Shown in pieces: positions 38,535 to 50,226 of a DNA stretch of 62,000 nucleotides (the stretch's first letter is position 1; each line of letters starts with the position of its first letter). The position numbers and the translations under genes were made by a program. Below the pieces are notes generated by a model. It was not told where the DNA came from. It searched no databases and saw only the letters and a program-made list of their open reading frames with translations. Location: positions 1,457,392 to 1,519,391 of the forward strand of contig NMRA01000021.1 of assembly GCA_002633005.1 (NCBI GenBank). Reading direction: 5' to 3'. The DNA is from Phoronis australis (taxonomy: Eukaryota; Phoronida; Phoronidae).

Positions 38535-39225
38535 AATACATTTGCAGTTTTGAAAAGGATCTAAAGACAATACAGTTTTTGAAATATGTGTTATGTTTCA
38601 GAAATATATTTGGCTGTGGCCAACAACGTGCCTGTTACAATGATGTATTCAGTTACCAGTTACTGTCAGGACAGTTAATATGTCTAAATTGTATGGAAAT
38701 GTTATTTTCCTTGGCCCTTAGAAACCAGAAGCTTCCTAAAAGTTTTTTTTTGCAAACTGCATTCTGAAATTCTTATTGGATTTGCCACCTGTCTTTTTCT
38801 TCTATTTAATTTTGTTTGTGAAAAATGCGTGTGTTTCCAAGATGTTATATTTTATATATTTTTGATCTTTAAAAGAAACATTTAAATACTCAAGTTGATA
38901 ACTTATCTAAAGAATGTTTCAGGGCTCTCTTATCATAGCCAAACTTTATGCTAAGTGAAACCTTCCTCGAAACCATACTCTGAAAGCCTTTGACTGAATA
39001 TGGGTGCCGTAGACGGCAATACAGTGCTTCAGAAGAATCACGTTACTTCTTTCAAAAGCCATCACTGGGGCTCTTTTAAGATGCAAAGTCATTTCGGCAA
39101 ATTTGCTTGATAGATGATGTTCTATATTTCAACAAATGCCAAAGGAATAATGCCATATTCTCAAAAAACGACTATACAATAACATTCTACATCAAAATAA
39201 ATTTCTGTACTGCCAACCACCGTAT
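38535..39225. other. Gap between convergent TTI1 and ankyrin genes (3' UTRs)
   Basis: No coding sequence. ATTAAA on the minus strand (38805-38810) could end the ankyrin transcript and AATAAA at 39196 on the plus strand could end TTI1. If both are used, the two 3' UTRs overlap by some 400 bases. Confidence 0.35.
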
Positions 39226-42200
39226 TCACGAAACCACGCAAACTTTTGTTTTCTTCTGTGCCTTCGCCCAGTTTTGCTTCGCCCTACTGTCTTCCTCTTC
39301 CTCATGTTCTGGCTCCCCTCCCTCGTCCTGGCTGTCGTAATCATATGATTCATCGTCCACCAGCCGCACCTGAAATTTGATTGGTGCATTCAACAATGAT
39401 TGACAGGTCACCAGCGTCCAAAAACTCCGCGCCTGACCAATTGGTTTTGCTATTATACTCGGACGTTATGATTGGCTTCGAGCCTGATTAGAAACGTCCG
39501 TATGATTCCGTTCTGATTTCCATTTTGTTGTTAAGAAATATGGCATGTATAGAAGTTTTTCTCCAGTGTTGTCTTTTACAGGGGAAATCAATGAACAATG
39601 TCGCTGAGGCTAAAATGTCTGCTCGTGGAGAGACGCTTATATTCCGCCAAGTGCAACATTTAAACTTGGGTACTGGGAAGATTTGTTTTCCGTTGCATCT
39701 AAATTGAGCGTCATCTTGGTGACTAGTCCTTGAAATACCATTTCAAGCAATGTCGCTGACGCACAACTGTTGTATAGCAGTTCAAAGTCGGCCACATTCC
39801 TCCGATCAACACAACAAAAATGCCTTACTTAGTGTAGGCATATTTGAAAAAATATTCCTAAATGTAGTTTGCCATACTCTGTGAACTTTATCGCCGCACC
39901 TAAGTTACTGTGAAGTGAGACATTTAATTTAATTTAATTACAGCAAAATTTGGGATTAAATCATGTGAAGTTGTGCTAGTTTCAGTGTTGGAGTTCTTCC
40001 TTCACTTACTCTGGACTCTTCATCTCCCCATGTTCGATCTATGCGCTGAAATGGTAAGAGATTTTGGTAAACGCGTTTTCTCAAAATACAACATAACAAG
40101 TTCACCTTTTCTTTGTCCATTTACAATTATTCAACGATACATCTACAATTTCTTAAGTTGTGATAACGTTTTAAGCGTAAAATTCTCCATAAGAACTTCA
40201 GTAAGATTTAGCGTGTGTAGCAAAGACTCGGGGTAAAACAAGGGCAATATGGCGCGTTTTGCCCTGCTTCCGGTGACATCACACTGAGTAACTGAAAACT
40301 CGTAAGTGAGCTCATGTTGTGACTTGGGCTTTTGAAATGAACTCAAGTACGCAGACTTTGGGCATTCATGGCCTTTTTACTTACAAGATTTACATTCAAA
40401 TTTGACGTGTTCGGGGTGTAGCTACTGTTTAGAACATGACACCATGCATCTACTCATTTGGATCTTAAATAGTTGAATATTATTCGTCTGGTACGTAATG
40501 AAAGACAAGAATGGAGAAATACTCTGTGTTTACTGGGCTACGTTCCGTAAGCTCAATGGCACTTGTGAAGCGCTCACAGCGGAAAATCATCACTTATGGA
40601 AATGAAACGGTGAATCCCGTAATTCAACCTCCCAATGCGCGCCATTTTGATAGGATTCGCCAGTCCCGAACATTCTCGCGAAGTTCGCGTGCACTTGCTC
40701 TGTCTTGAGATTCCTGTGTCTGTGGAATGCATCAGTGATTGAACCAAAACCATCAAATACTGTCTTCAGTATAATTATACACGTGATGACCTAACAAATG
40801 TAGGTAAACTGTAGGTGTACCCTTGAGATCCTATCGCGTCTTTCTTGTTCGTCCAGGTACTGAGAGTCGGCTGCTTCTTCGAGTAGCTCTATCAAATGGT
40901 CGTGCCCGTGTTTCTTTGCCAGATCAATAGCGTTATTGCCGTCCTGTGCAAAGGATTAAAATGGTGTAAGCGCAAAGTGACTGGGTAAGAGAATAACTCG
41001 ATGTTCAGAATTTGCCGAAGTAGAAAGGAATCCTTCCAGATATTTCGTCACGTCGTTGAAAAAGGTCAAGCGTCAGAATATTGTAATCGGCCTTGCAGTG
41101 ACATGCTAAAACTTTGATGGAGAAAGGACAATGTCAATAGGCAAAATTAAAAATGTGAATTAATTTTATAAAACGACGTAAACTAAAGTGACTTATAACT
41201 TCTCTTTCGAAAGTGGTTTTCCCGCGTTCCGTCCACGACCACTATAGTAGGGCAAGAGTTGATTTCTGGATTTGCAAAAAGGTGATATTTCTTAATCTTC
41301 AGTGCTCGTCGCACAGAGTGTCTTGCCGTGACTTGCCAATTTCTAGAGCCTGGTCTTCAGCAATAACGACCGAAGTCCGGAAATCACGGCCTGGTACAAG
41401 TTGTGTCATGACGATAACTAGTCTATATCAAAAGTTGGTGTTTGTCACGGAAGACGGGTTTATTGCCCTTGAAAGGAATCTGGTGTAATCTTTTTAGTTA
41501 TTTAACCCCCCCCTCTCCGCGGAAAAAGGTCCAGCCCAGCCTATCCGTTAAAGACATAGGATACTGATGGACAACAACAAAAATTGTTGCAGCTACTGTA
41601 CTATATAACTACACTGACAACTGAGTTGGTAATAACTTCACCCGAGTGGTATTTGCGTAGATGACAGGATCGTGCAGACGATTAGAGGAGGCTTTGTCTT
41701 ACTCATCGGCATTGAACACACGTGACGGTTACATCGTAGAGTAGGTAACAAGGAAGTCTACAAGTAAATGTCTATACCTAGCTATGTATTTAGCGGCATA
41801 GGCTATAGTTGTCTGTAATCTATGATAGCAGCGAGAGAGCTCCCAAAAAGTAGTGCGGTGTGAATGCCTTGAAAGTGACCAAGAAACAAAACAGAAGAAA
41901 ATATAGGTTTGTTATCTGATATTGCTTGCTAGCATAGTACGGTAAAGGGCAGGCGTTTTCAAGTTTGGAATTGAACGTGTTCGTCAAATACAGGTAGGCC
42001 TATGTTCAACTGAGGGCCTTAATGAAAACTCCACAGTGTCGACGTTTTCAAAATATCAAAGGTCCAACGTTCAAGAAATTCGAACTACCCCCTGCGTAAT
42101 GCTGGCTACGGCCCTGATCAAATCCTTAAAGTCACTTATGGTATTAAATGTATAGACACTGGAATCGAACTTAACAACCTAGCTTAAACATTGTGGCTCA

Positions 42201-44925
42201 GGCTGACTGTATCACGAAGGCATGGGATATCTATGTCTTTGACAACGTGAGGGCATCCAACTACACTTGCGGAGCAGGCCGATGCTGATTTTGTACCGGG
42301 TATCGGCTTCCCGGTATTGGTCCAGTACCAGTTCAATGCAGTAAGTTAGTACATTGCATTTGCGTTTGAAATCTGACTCATTTTTTTCGAACACTGACCA
42401 GATCTTCTATGTTCGGATTTGTTCCGGCAACGACGAGGAATTGAACGAGTTCGTCTAGTGTCCCCTCCACCTTCAGTCGACGACTTTTTAGTGCCAGATT
42501 CAGTGCCGTGTCGCCCTCCTGCAAAATCATTGAACTCACGATAACTGTTGACAATCACATTGTTACAATTTTTATCGGTTCCGGGGGTCATGGGGACAAC
42601 TTTCAATACAACTTCCGTTATCATTTTTGGAAGCATTAAAATGTAAAAAGCTTAAATGAAACTTACATGGTCTTCGAAGTTAACGTCAACGCCAGCCTCC
42701 GTAAGTTGATGGAGCAAATTGATGACGTCTCGCCGATAATGGGTGACGGCGTAGTGAATGGCGCCCGCGCCATGCTGAAAGTATCAATTACCCAGATTTG
42801 ATTTAATTTGCTTTGACATGAAAACGTTCTTACAAAGATCGAAATCGTACTTCAATAATGTTTTTTTCTGATAAACTTTCACTGTGGTTTGATAATTATC
42901 TTACCTCATTTTGTAGGTCCAGAGGAGGAAAGTTTCGAAGGCATCTGTCGATGCCTGTATCATCTGAGTCTATAATGGCTTTAATTAATTGCATCTGAAA
43001 CAGCAGCAATACACGTTTTGATGAGATACTTAATTTTATTAGGTTGGCGTCAGTCAAAAACTGCAACTGTAACCAATCCTTAGTTTGGTAGCGAAACCTC
43101 AAACCCCTTAAAAATCAAAATCAAACATTTAGTGTTTTTCTGTTCACTGAACATTAACGTTGAACTGCCTCATTTGTGGTGGCCTCAAAACTGTTTATGT
43201 CTAACTTTCAGATTATTGATGGTGTGACAGAAATTTTTAAGTCCTGTTTCCTGATCATCATCTGTCCCAAACTGGCAATTATTTATAGAGAAGTCAAAAT
43301 TGTACCCCGTATCGCTTCTTAGCTATATCTTGAAGCTCATCAACCACACTTTCTGGGTCGTCACAGTCGAGCAATTTGATGACCTCCGCGTGACCTTTCG
43401 CGACAGCCACGTCGTAGGCCGATCTCAGCGACTGCACAAATAAAACATGTTCAAATGTGTGAAAAGGAATGGTAAAAAAATTCAAAAGTGAAAATTGGCT
43501 AATGCTGTGTGGCGCATTTGATGTTGTGAGTGTGCATATCCGCTGTCTAGTAGGTCATAAACGATATACAGATACCTAATGATTTAGATTATACTTGGGG
43601 AAAGTATTCATCGCTTAGGTCAAAAATTTGAAATTAACTTGCGGTCATCTCGTGAGAGTCACTTTGAGAAAAGCTAAAATTTGCGATATTTCTTGTCATG
43701 TGGTAGAAATCTTTATATGAAGTAATCAGCTTATTATTTAATTCTAATTGTTTCAACTCAGTCGACGACTTAGCACGATCATTATTTTCCTGCGTGCACT
43801 TATCAAGAGGTCGAACCTTGCTCTAAAAAGGATTAAAAACTTCTTGTACAAAAAATCCAAATAAAAAATTCCGGGACCACGTTTTGAATGATAATTTTTT
43901 CTGACGTCACTGGCTTATTATTTTGTGGGTATTGTACAATCATATCGCCAAACGTGTGAAATATGTTGTTGTGAGAAAGCGTTTGGGAAATGCTCAACAT
44001 TACCTTGTTCTTTAACAAAGGATCAGCTTCGTGTTCCAAAAGTGATAAGACGCTGAACAAAAGCCTCTCAGACGCCTGGAACTTCATAGCTCTGTGGAGA
44101 CTGGTGTCGCCCTCTGGTAGAGTCACGGCATTAACGTCCGCACCGTACTCGATCAGTAAATCGATGATCTCTGGCACGGAATCGTCCGTGCAACGCATGA
44201 GTGCGTGCAATGGAGTTTCTCCATGCTGAAAATAGTTCTGATGTATTAAAAATAGTTACGGTATAACTTTTTGTTACTGGAAACGTCCGTACACGTTTCC
44301 GAAAACAACCAAAGCACGAACCTCACGTCACTTAGCAATGGTAAGTAAATGATTTTGTCGATGGAGGTTTTCTAAGTCCTCGTGAACACCTTTCCAGGCA
44401 TGCGCAAACACGTAGACGACTTACCGGTTTAAAGATACGGTGACTATTTGCCCTCTGGAAATTGCCATCAAACAACCTCGCAACTATGTAAATCCGTCGA
44501 GTTCCTCATTACAAAATATCGACAGAAAAATGGGTTTTTGCCTCCAAAGGGGTTTCTAAAAATTTCAAATTTTATTTATAGCAACAATGTGCACAGTGGT
44601 CGTGCATTTTGTTAAAAAGCACCAACATTGCCAAATTTTTGACGAACACTTTACTAACGCGGTTATAACAAGAGGTTTTGAAAAACAATTATGTTCGGTT
44701 TTCAGCAAATGCTTAAATATATTTTGCTCGCTGCTACATGTTCATTATCAAACCTGATTTACGGGTTTTCAAGAAGCTGTTTTGTATATCTCAACGCACC
44801 TTGTTGTAGGCATTTACGTCGACAGATTGTCTCTCCAACAATCGTTTGATGGCACGCACCCGCCCTTTCTTGCACGCCTCATGAAGCTCACTGTCGTCAA
44901 AATGTAACTGTTGCCTTCTGGCCAT
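39226..44925 (-). CDS. Ankyrin-repeat protein with acidic C-terminal tail, 352 aa model
   Basis: Ankyrin repeats form protein-binding scaffolds; the partner cannot be inferred. Exons, 5' to 3': 44925-44800, 44225-44004, 43431-43306, 42994-42905, 42774-42667, 42518-42399, 40943-40821, 39369-39226. Every exon has whole codons and phase-0 ends. Repeat signatures: SELHEACKKGRVRAIKRLLE (residues 12-31), GETPLHALM...IIDLLIEYGADVNA, GDTSLHRAMKFQ, AYDVAVAKGHAEVIKLLD, GAGAIHYAVTHY...AGVDVN, GDTALNLALKSR...AGTNPN, GNNAIDLAKKHGHDHLIELL. The last exon adds an Asp/Glu-rich stretch (residues about 310-333) and a Lys-rich end. The donors of exons 3 and 7 (GTACAA, GTACAC) are weak; reading through exon 7 instead gives a stop at 40791-40793 and a 314-aa protein. 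The start MARRQQLHFDD follows a uORF. No known subfamily recognised. Confidence 0.8.
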
Positions 44926-44950
44926 AGCAGTAATGGCGGCAGCACTGACG

Positions 44951-44986
44951 TTAGCAAAAAGTGCACCACGTATGAGTGGGCGCCAT
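44951..44986 (-). promoter_or_regulatory. Upstream ORF of 11 codons in the ankyrin gene leader
   Basis: After an acceptor-like TTTCAG ending at 44991, the exon holds ATG (44986-44984) reading MAPTHTWCTFC and stopping 25 bases before the main ATG. The same uORF is intact in the duplicate at 45702-45667. Its start context (cgtcATGG) is good, so it could reduce translation of the main frame. Confidence 0.45.
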
Positions 44987-45305
44987 GACGCTGAAATTGT
45001 AAATTTGCATTGTCACTGAATATACAGAGGTGCGGGAAATCGGTTTGGAAGTTTGGAATACTGAACGTTTAGGTGGTAATTGTGAAAATGCGTAGAGCTT
45101 CATACTGTGTCGACTTAGGTATGAAAGCCCAAGTTGCCTTGTGCAAGTCAAACAAGAATAAATCAAGTTTGCTGCAGAAGCAACAGGTGACGTCCAACCA
45201 ATTTCAGTGTTCGCATTGTAGACAAAGCAAATGTATTAACGAAATAATAATACTGGTACATAAATGCAAAACATATTTCTACATTCCTTGATCATTGTTC
45301 TTTCA

Positions 45306-45357
<52 letters not shown>

Positions 45358-45448
45358 TAACAGTAACAGTCAGATATATATATATACACACTAACAGTAA
45401 CAGTCAGATATATATATATATATATATATACACACTAACAGTAACAGT
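45306..45448. repeat. (TA)n(CA)n microsatellite with a repeated actaacagtaacagtca unit
   Basis: A TA tract at about 45308-45336 and a CA tract to about 45357, then three copies of actaacagtaacagtca separated by TA/CA runs. Confidence 0.9.
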
Positions 45449-46138
45449 CATACGACCCATGCAGAGGGATCTTAAGTTTTTCTCAAACCTTATTTAGTGG
45501 CCTCCATTCTAACTAGTATATCTAAAAAAACTAAGCTTTGTCAACTAGTAAAAGTATATATATATATATATATATATATANTTTCTTGCACGCCTCATGA
45601 AGCTCACTGTCGTCAAAATGTAACTGTTGCCTTCTGGCCATAGCAGTAATGGCGGCAGCACTGACGTTAGCAAAAAGTGCACCACGTATGAGTGGGCGCC
45701 ATGACGCTGAAATTGTAAATTTGCAGTGTCACTGAATATACAGATGTGCGGGAAATCGGTTTGGAAGTTTGGAATACTGAACGTTTAGGTGGTAATTGTG
45801 AAAATGCGTAAAGCTTCATACTGTGTCGACTTAGGTATGAAAGCCCAAGTTGCCTTGTGCAAGTCAAACAAGAATAAATCAAGTTTGCTGCAGAAGCAAC
45901 AGGTGACGTCCAAACAATTTCAATGTTCGCATTGTAGACAAAGCAAATTAATGTATTAACGAAATAATAATACTGGTACATAAATGCAAAACATATTTCT
46001 ACATTCCTTGATCATTTTATATATATATATATACTTTTACTAGTTGACAAAGCTTAGTTTTTTAGATATACGAGTTAGAATACAGGCCACTAAATAAGGT
46101 TTGAGAAAAACTTAAGATCCCTCTGCATGGGTCGTATG
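45449..46138. mobile_element. Inverted-repeat element split by an assembly join
   Basis: The arm 45449-45555 (catacgacccatgcagaggg ... ctagtaaaagtatata) recurs inverted at 46029-46138 (tatacttttactagttgaca ... ctgcatgggtcgtatg). TA runs lie on the inner side of each arm. Between them sit the N at 45581 and a duplicate of the ankyrin exon 1 region (45582-46014), which is unlikely to belong to the element. The ends allow a TA target duplication. Confidence 0.6.
45582..46014 (-). pseudogene. Duplicate of ankyrin exon 1 and upstream sequence (probable haplotype copy)
   Basis: Matches 44866-45298 with only scattered differences. It begins mid-exon directly after the N at 45581, with ATG at 45641-45639 and about 19 codons, and lacks the exon's donor end. 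The coding part is unchanged. An assembly duplicate is more likely than a second gene. Confidence 0.75.
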
Positions 46139-49100
46139 TAGTCATAAGAGTCGTAAATAGCGATTCACCGAATTACCACAATAAATCTATTTATCGCCAA
46201 ATCCCCTCTTCCACAAACATTGTAATTGATAAGAAAATTTACATCTTGCGTTTGCACTTCGTTGTAGGCAATTACATGGACTTGACTGTTTTAAAGTGGA
46301 ACTGCACGCTAATTCCTTATCTCTGTGATTGCTTGGTCAAATTAGTTACAAACACAACATATAGCGGCGATGTGATTATGAAGCCCGTTGAAAATTGCCA
46401 TGTTTTTTAAGAACACGTTTTGTGTCGAAAATGTTCTGTCGTAAGTCATTCAACCGCGTCCTATAAGTATCGTGACGTAGTGTTGGGGAATAACACCGCA
46501 TGATGTGGGCTATGTGAACTCCCAAGCTACGTCATTAGTGCAAAAGTAACCCATTTGCAGAATTTTTGTTTTCAAATTTTCAAGTTGTCAGTTAATACAA
46601 CCGCACTTTGTTTAGCGTGCATGATGTTCAACTAGCATTGTCGCATAGTGCCTGCTACATAGCATAGTTAGGAGCTTGTAAATACAGCTTTAAAATCAGC
46701 TAAGTTACGCAATGTTTCTCCTGATCTCTAATGCTCCAAGACGGCCACAGTATAGTTTGCGGAGAAAACAATGACACGTCTGTTTGTTTTAAGATCCACT
46801 GTGTCTGCTAACGTCGGATCTTAAAAATTTAGTTTGTTAATGCTACTTGCGATAGCTGATATCTTAATTCTGACGGTTGCCATGTTTTTCTTACGCATTT
46901 ATTAGTTGTATGGGTCGTGCTTCAGATAAACCAAGAAAAGGGCACTTGGAATAAAGCACTATGCATGTACTTCCCAATATTTCTGTTTTATGGATTTTCC
47001 TCACTCTGCCCAATGCTCGATGAAAGCATGTCGTTTTTTTTCAGTACGGTATATGCGCACCATGTTAAAAGTCAATGAGAAAGGTCATTTTTTGAGATGA
47101 ATGCTTTTAATGGCAGTTTCAACCTTTACTGCCGCTGGTGTAGTGTTGGTAATAAAACTGCGATAAGGGGCTAGAGTGTGCCGAATTAAACACGCTCCAT
47201 CGTTGTCTTGTAAATACCTCAAAAAATGAAATTCTGCCTTTGATTTGTCTGCTGTAATACTCCTAGTTCACTAAACGAGTATTAATTGCTCTGTCTTTAG
47301 CCCGATACTTCATTAAAAGTGTCATTCAAACTAGTTCTACTCGCACCTTCGTATTCGGCGTCAAAGAATTATACAGTACATCACCAGTCCCTAAAAGGAC
47401 ATCCACTGTACATACTAGTTTCAAACGGGGAATTTCATATGTGCCGTCTGTCAATATGTGTACATGTAGTGTCATTAGAAAATAGAAACAGCTAGAAATT
47501 TAGTGTACATCAAAATTGTAGTTTACTGTAGCAGTAACAAGCATATTTATTTATGTCCATGAAATTTTGTTGGGCAATAATCATGATTTTGCCAAACGTG
47601 TGGAAGTGGTTTCAACAGTGAATATTGGGTTGTGTTTGAACGTGTATTTGCCCTTATGTTATAAAAAATTGAACACGTGAATCCACTGGAAAGTGAGCTT
47701 AGACCCCTCTACGTGCATTGACGAAAGCTGGCGACGATCGATTTCCCACGACGTGTACATTGGTATTTCAGAGCGTCACCAGTTCTTTGTTATTCAAGTG
47801 ATATAACCCCCAGACTGAGACCAATCTTTCCGGCTTCACCTTCATCGAAGTTCATGTACCTTTTAGCCAAGTTCTTACCTTTTTACTCTGAACGCGTACT
47901 GTAGATACAACATCGACGTATGAACTGACGACATATATTCATGACCTGTTATGCGAAGTGGTTGTAAAGTTGTGCATGGCACCGAGACAAAAACTTTACT
48001 GACAATAGGTATATTTAGCTTCAGTAAACACACTCCCTTTCTTGGAGAGGAGTAATGTTTGCAGAAGTGCAACTGGCTTGAGAACTGCGGTAGTCAGTTT
48101 TCTAATAATTGGAACAAACTTGCAAAATTATAGATGGTTTAGACCTATATGCTTGTGTCGACTAACCGGCTGATCTTTTGTTACGTACTGCATTGATCAG
48201 TGAGTTCCAGAGAGAAATGTCAACTATCAATTGACTGCCTAAAGAAGTGACTATTAATCGATTAATTTTCTAATATTGTCTAGTGTGGCGTCGTGTTTTA
48301 TGGAATACCTAGCATTAAAATTTGCATGTCGGTGCTGGAGGAAATTTTTTTTAGCAAATACACATTACTTTTCTACGCGGCAGAAAGCGCTAGGCTAGGT
48401 CATATGAGGAACACTTGTAAATTTGTTTATGCCTCATCAGTAACTGACTATTGTAGTGCTGTTTAAAATGGAAATTTTTCACTCATACGACCATCAACGG
48501 CAGACTTCATATTAACATGAGTGAAGAAAAAAGTCTTAACCAACCTTGAGTTCAATTTCGAACAATTTCTGTTTTCCTCGTCAACGTATTTTTTTCTTTG
48601 AAGTTTAATTATTTTCCATATAATTGTCAGGGTTAACTAAAAGTGTTTCGTTATCGCTTCAGAAGTGTGTTCGTCAGTCGGTATTCATTTTCTTGTAAAC
48701 CAAAAGCAGTGTAAAACAAAGTACTCAGTGCTTTTTTGTCGTGAAACTGGGAAGTCGCTTTCGAATACACGGCACAAAGTCACAAGTCGCACATGTAAAT
48801 ATTTCCAATTACAGTAATGTGCAATGCAGTAATCTTTATTTTGGGAATAAACAGTTTCCAAGAAAGTTGAACTGACTTTCAAAATGCCCATTGCCTAGAA
48901 TGAAGACGTGGCATACGAATTTGCATTGTTGATCCACTCATGTTTATTCAGGCCTTAGTGAGCTGTCACGTCACACTTATCAATGTCAGGTCTAGCATAT
49001 CGCGAGGGTCACGTGACATGAAGGCCTACTCAATGCGCTGTTTTTCTGTTGTTCCCGGAACTCTTCCCCCATAAATGCGCCTATGCATATTGTTTTAAAG

Positions 49101-50226
49101 ATTTTTTTCCTGAGCATTTTTTAATTAATCGATTGTAATATTATGTCTCTAACTAAATACCACTGATGCTTGATACTCAGTTTCATTTTATGTGTGTTTG
49201 CATCTGGTTCTTCCACAGAAGCGGTGTGGGTGAGTCGGTGCCTCTCAGTTGAGTGAATAGTTTGCGACGAGTTTCCTGACGAAAGGCAGCCTATTCTGAT
49301 TTTTAATTCAGAAAAGCAACAACAATTTGACAAGGTTCACGTTTTGAGTTCAAACTCTGACAAATAATTCCTTTTAACAACTACAAAGACATACTGAAGG
49401 GGTTTAGTGTTGTCTTTATTTATAAAACATTCGTTGCAAAATAAAGTATTCATTTTGATAACATACACTTTAGCTTCGCGTAATTTCAGGTTTAATGGCA
49501 AGCACAAATCCGTACGAAAAGATGTTTTTTCATGGAGCACCCCTGCGAATGATTGGTTGTCCGGGACATTCCAAATCATTTGGTGATCCTAATTTTCGAG
49601 CTGTACTGCGATGAGAAAATGAGTGCCCTGGAATAAATTTACACCAAAAGACTAGGCATAAGTGGTGAGTTATATACGCACCACCTTTTGACAAATTAGA
49701 ATACACCAAATTCTCATCGTTTGCTGTGTAATGACCGAGTTTTGACTATTGTTTGAGCATGTGCAGGTAGATTACACAGAATAATAGTTTAATCAAGTTA
49801 CCGTATCGTTACACGCATTACGTAATAGCGATTGTTGGGTATTGCGATAAAACGCGTCGTTAATCTGCCTTAGTAAATATTTAGAGGATCCGATCTTTAA
49901 TCTTTGCGCGCTATGACGTAGCTAGTGCGCTCTCCACCCAAGACAGATTTGCTAAATATAGCACAAACTCGTAGTGAGTAATCACAAACGGGTTTTTGAT
50001 CTTAAGTATTCAGCTCACCGCAACGCCGTCTTACTGTGGTAGTACTCGTCAAACCAGTTTCATTGTTATTCTAATCCAATCGATTATAGCCTGTATCCAT
50101 CTTGAATGACACAGGGAGTGATATTGGTCTAGCACAGGTGATCCGATTGTAACACCTGAGAATACGCGCAAGCCCGCATTTTGCGCGAGAAACTGTGAAA
50201 ATACTACAGCTGATAACAAGGATTAC
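46139..50226. other. Intergenic region between divergent ankyrin and LHFPL genes
   Basis: About 4 kb with no convincing coding sequence; the ORFs are short and isolated. It must hold the LHFPL promoter and probably that of the ankyrin gene. No clear TATA or CpG island is evident. The stretch at 48950-49090 has a cluster of CACGTG/ACGTCA-like palindromes (gtcacgtgac at 49009) but no more can be claimed. Confidence 0.4.

Noticed and set aside
44951-45166. 71-aa minus-strand ORF ending MAPTHTWCTFC, and its 104-aa twin at 45667-45981
   Set aside because: Most of the frame lies upstream of a splice acceptor; only the last 11 codons are exonic and form the uORF.
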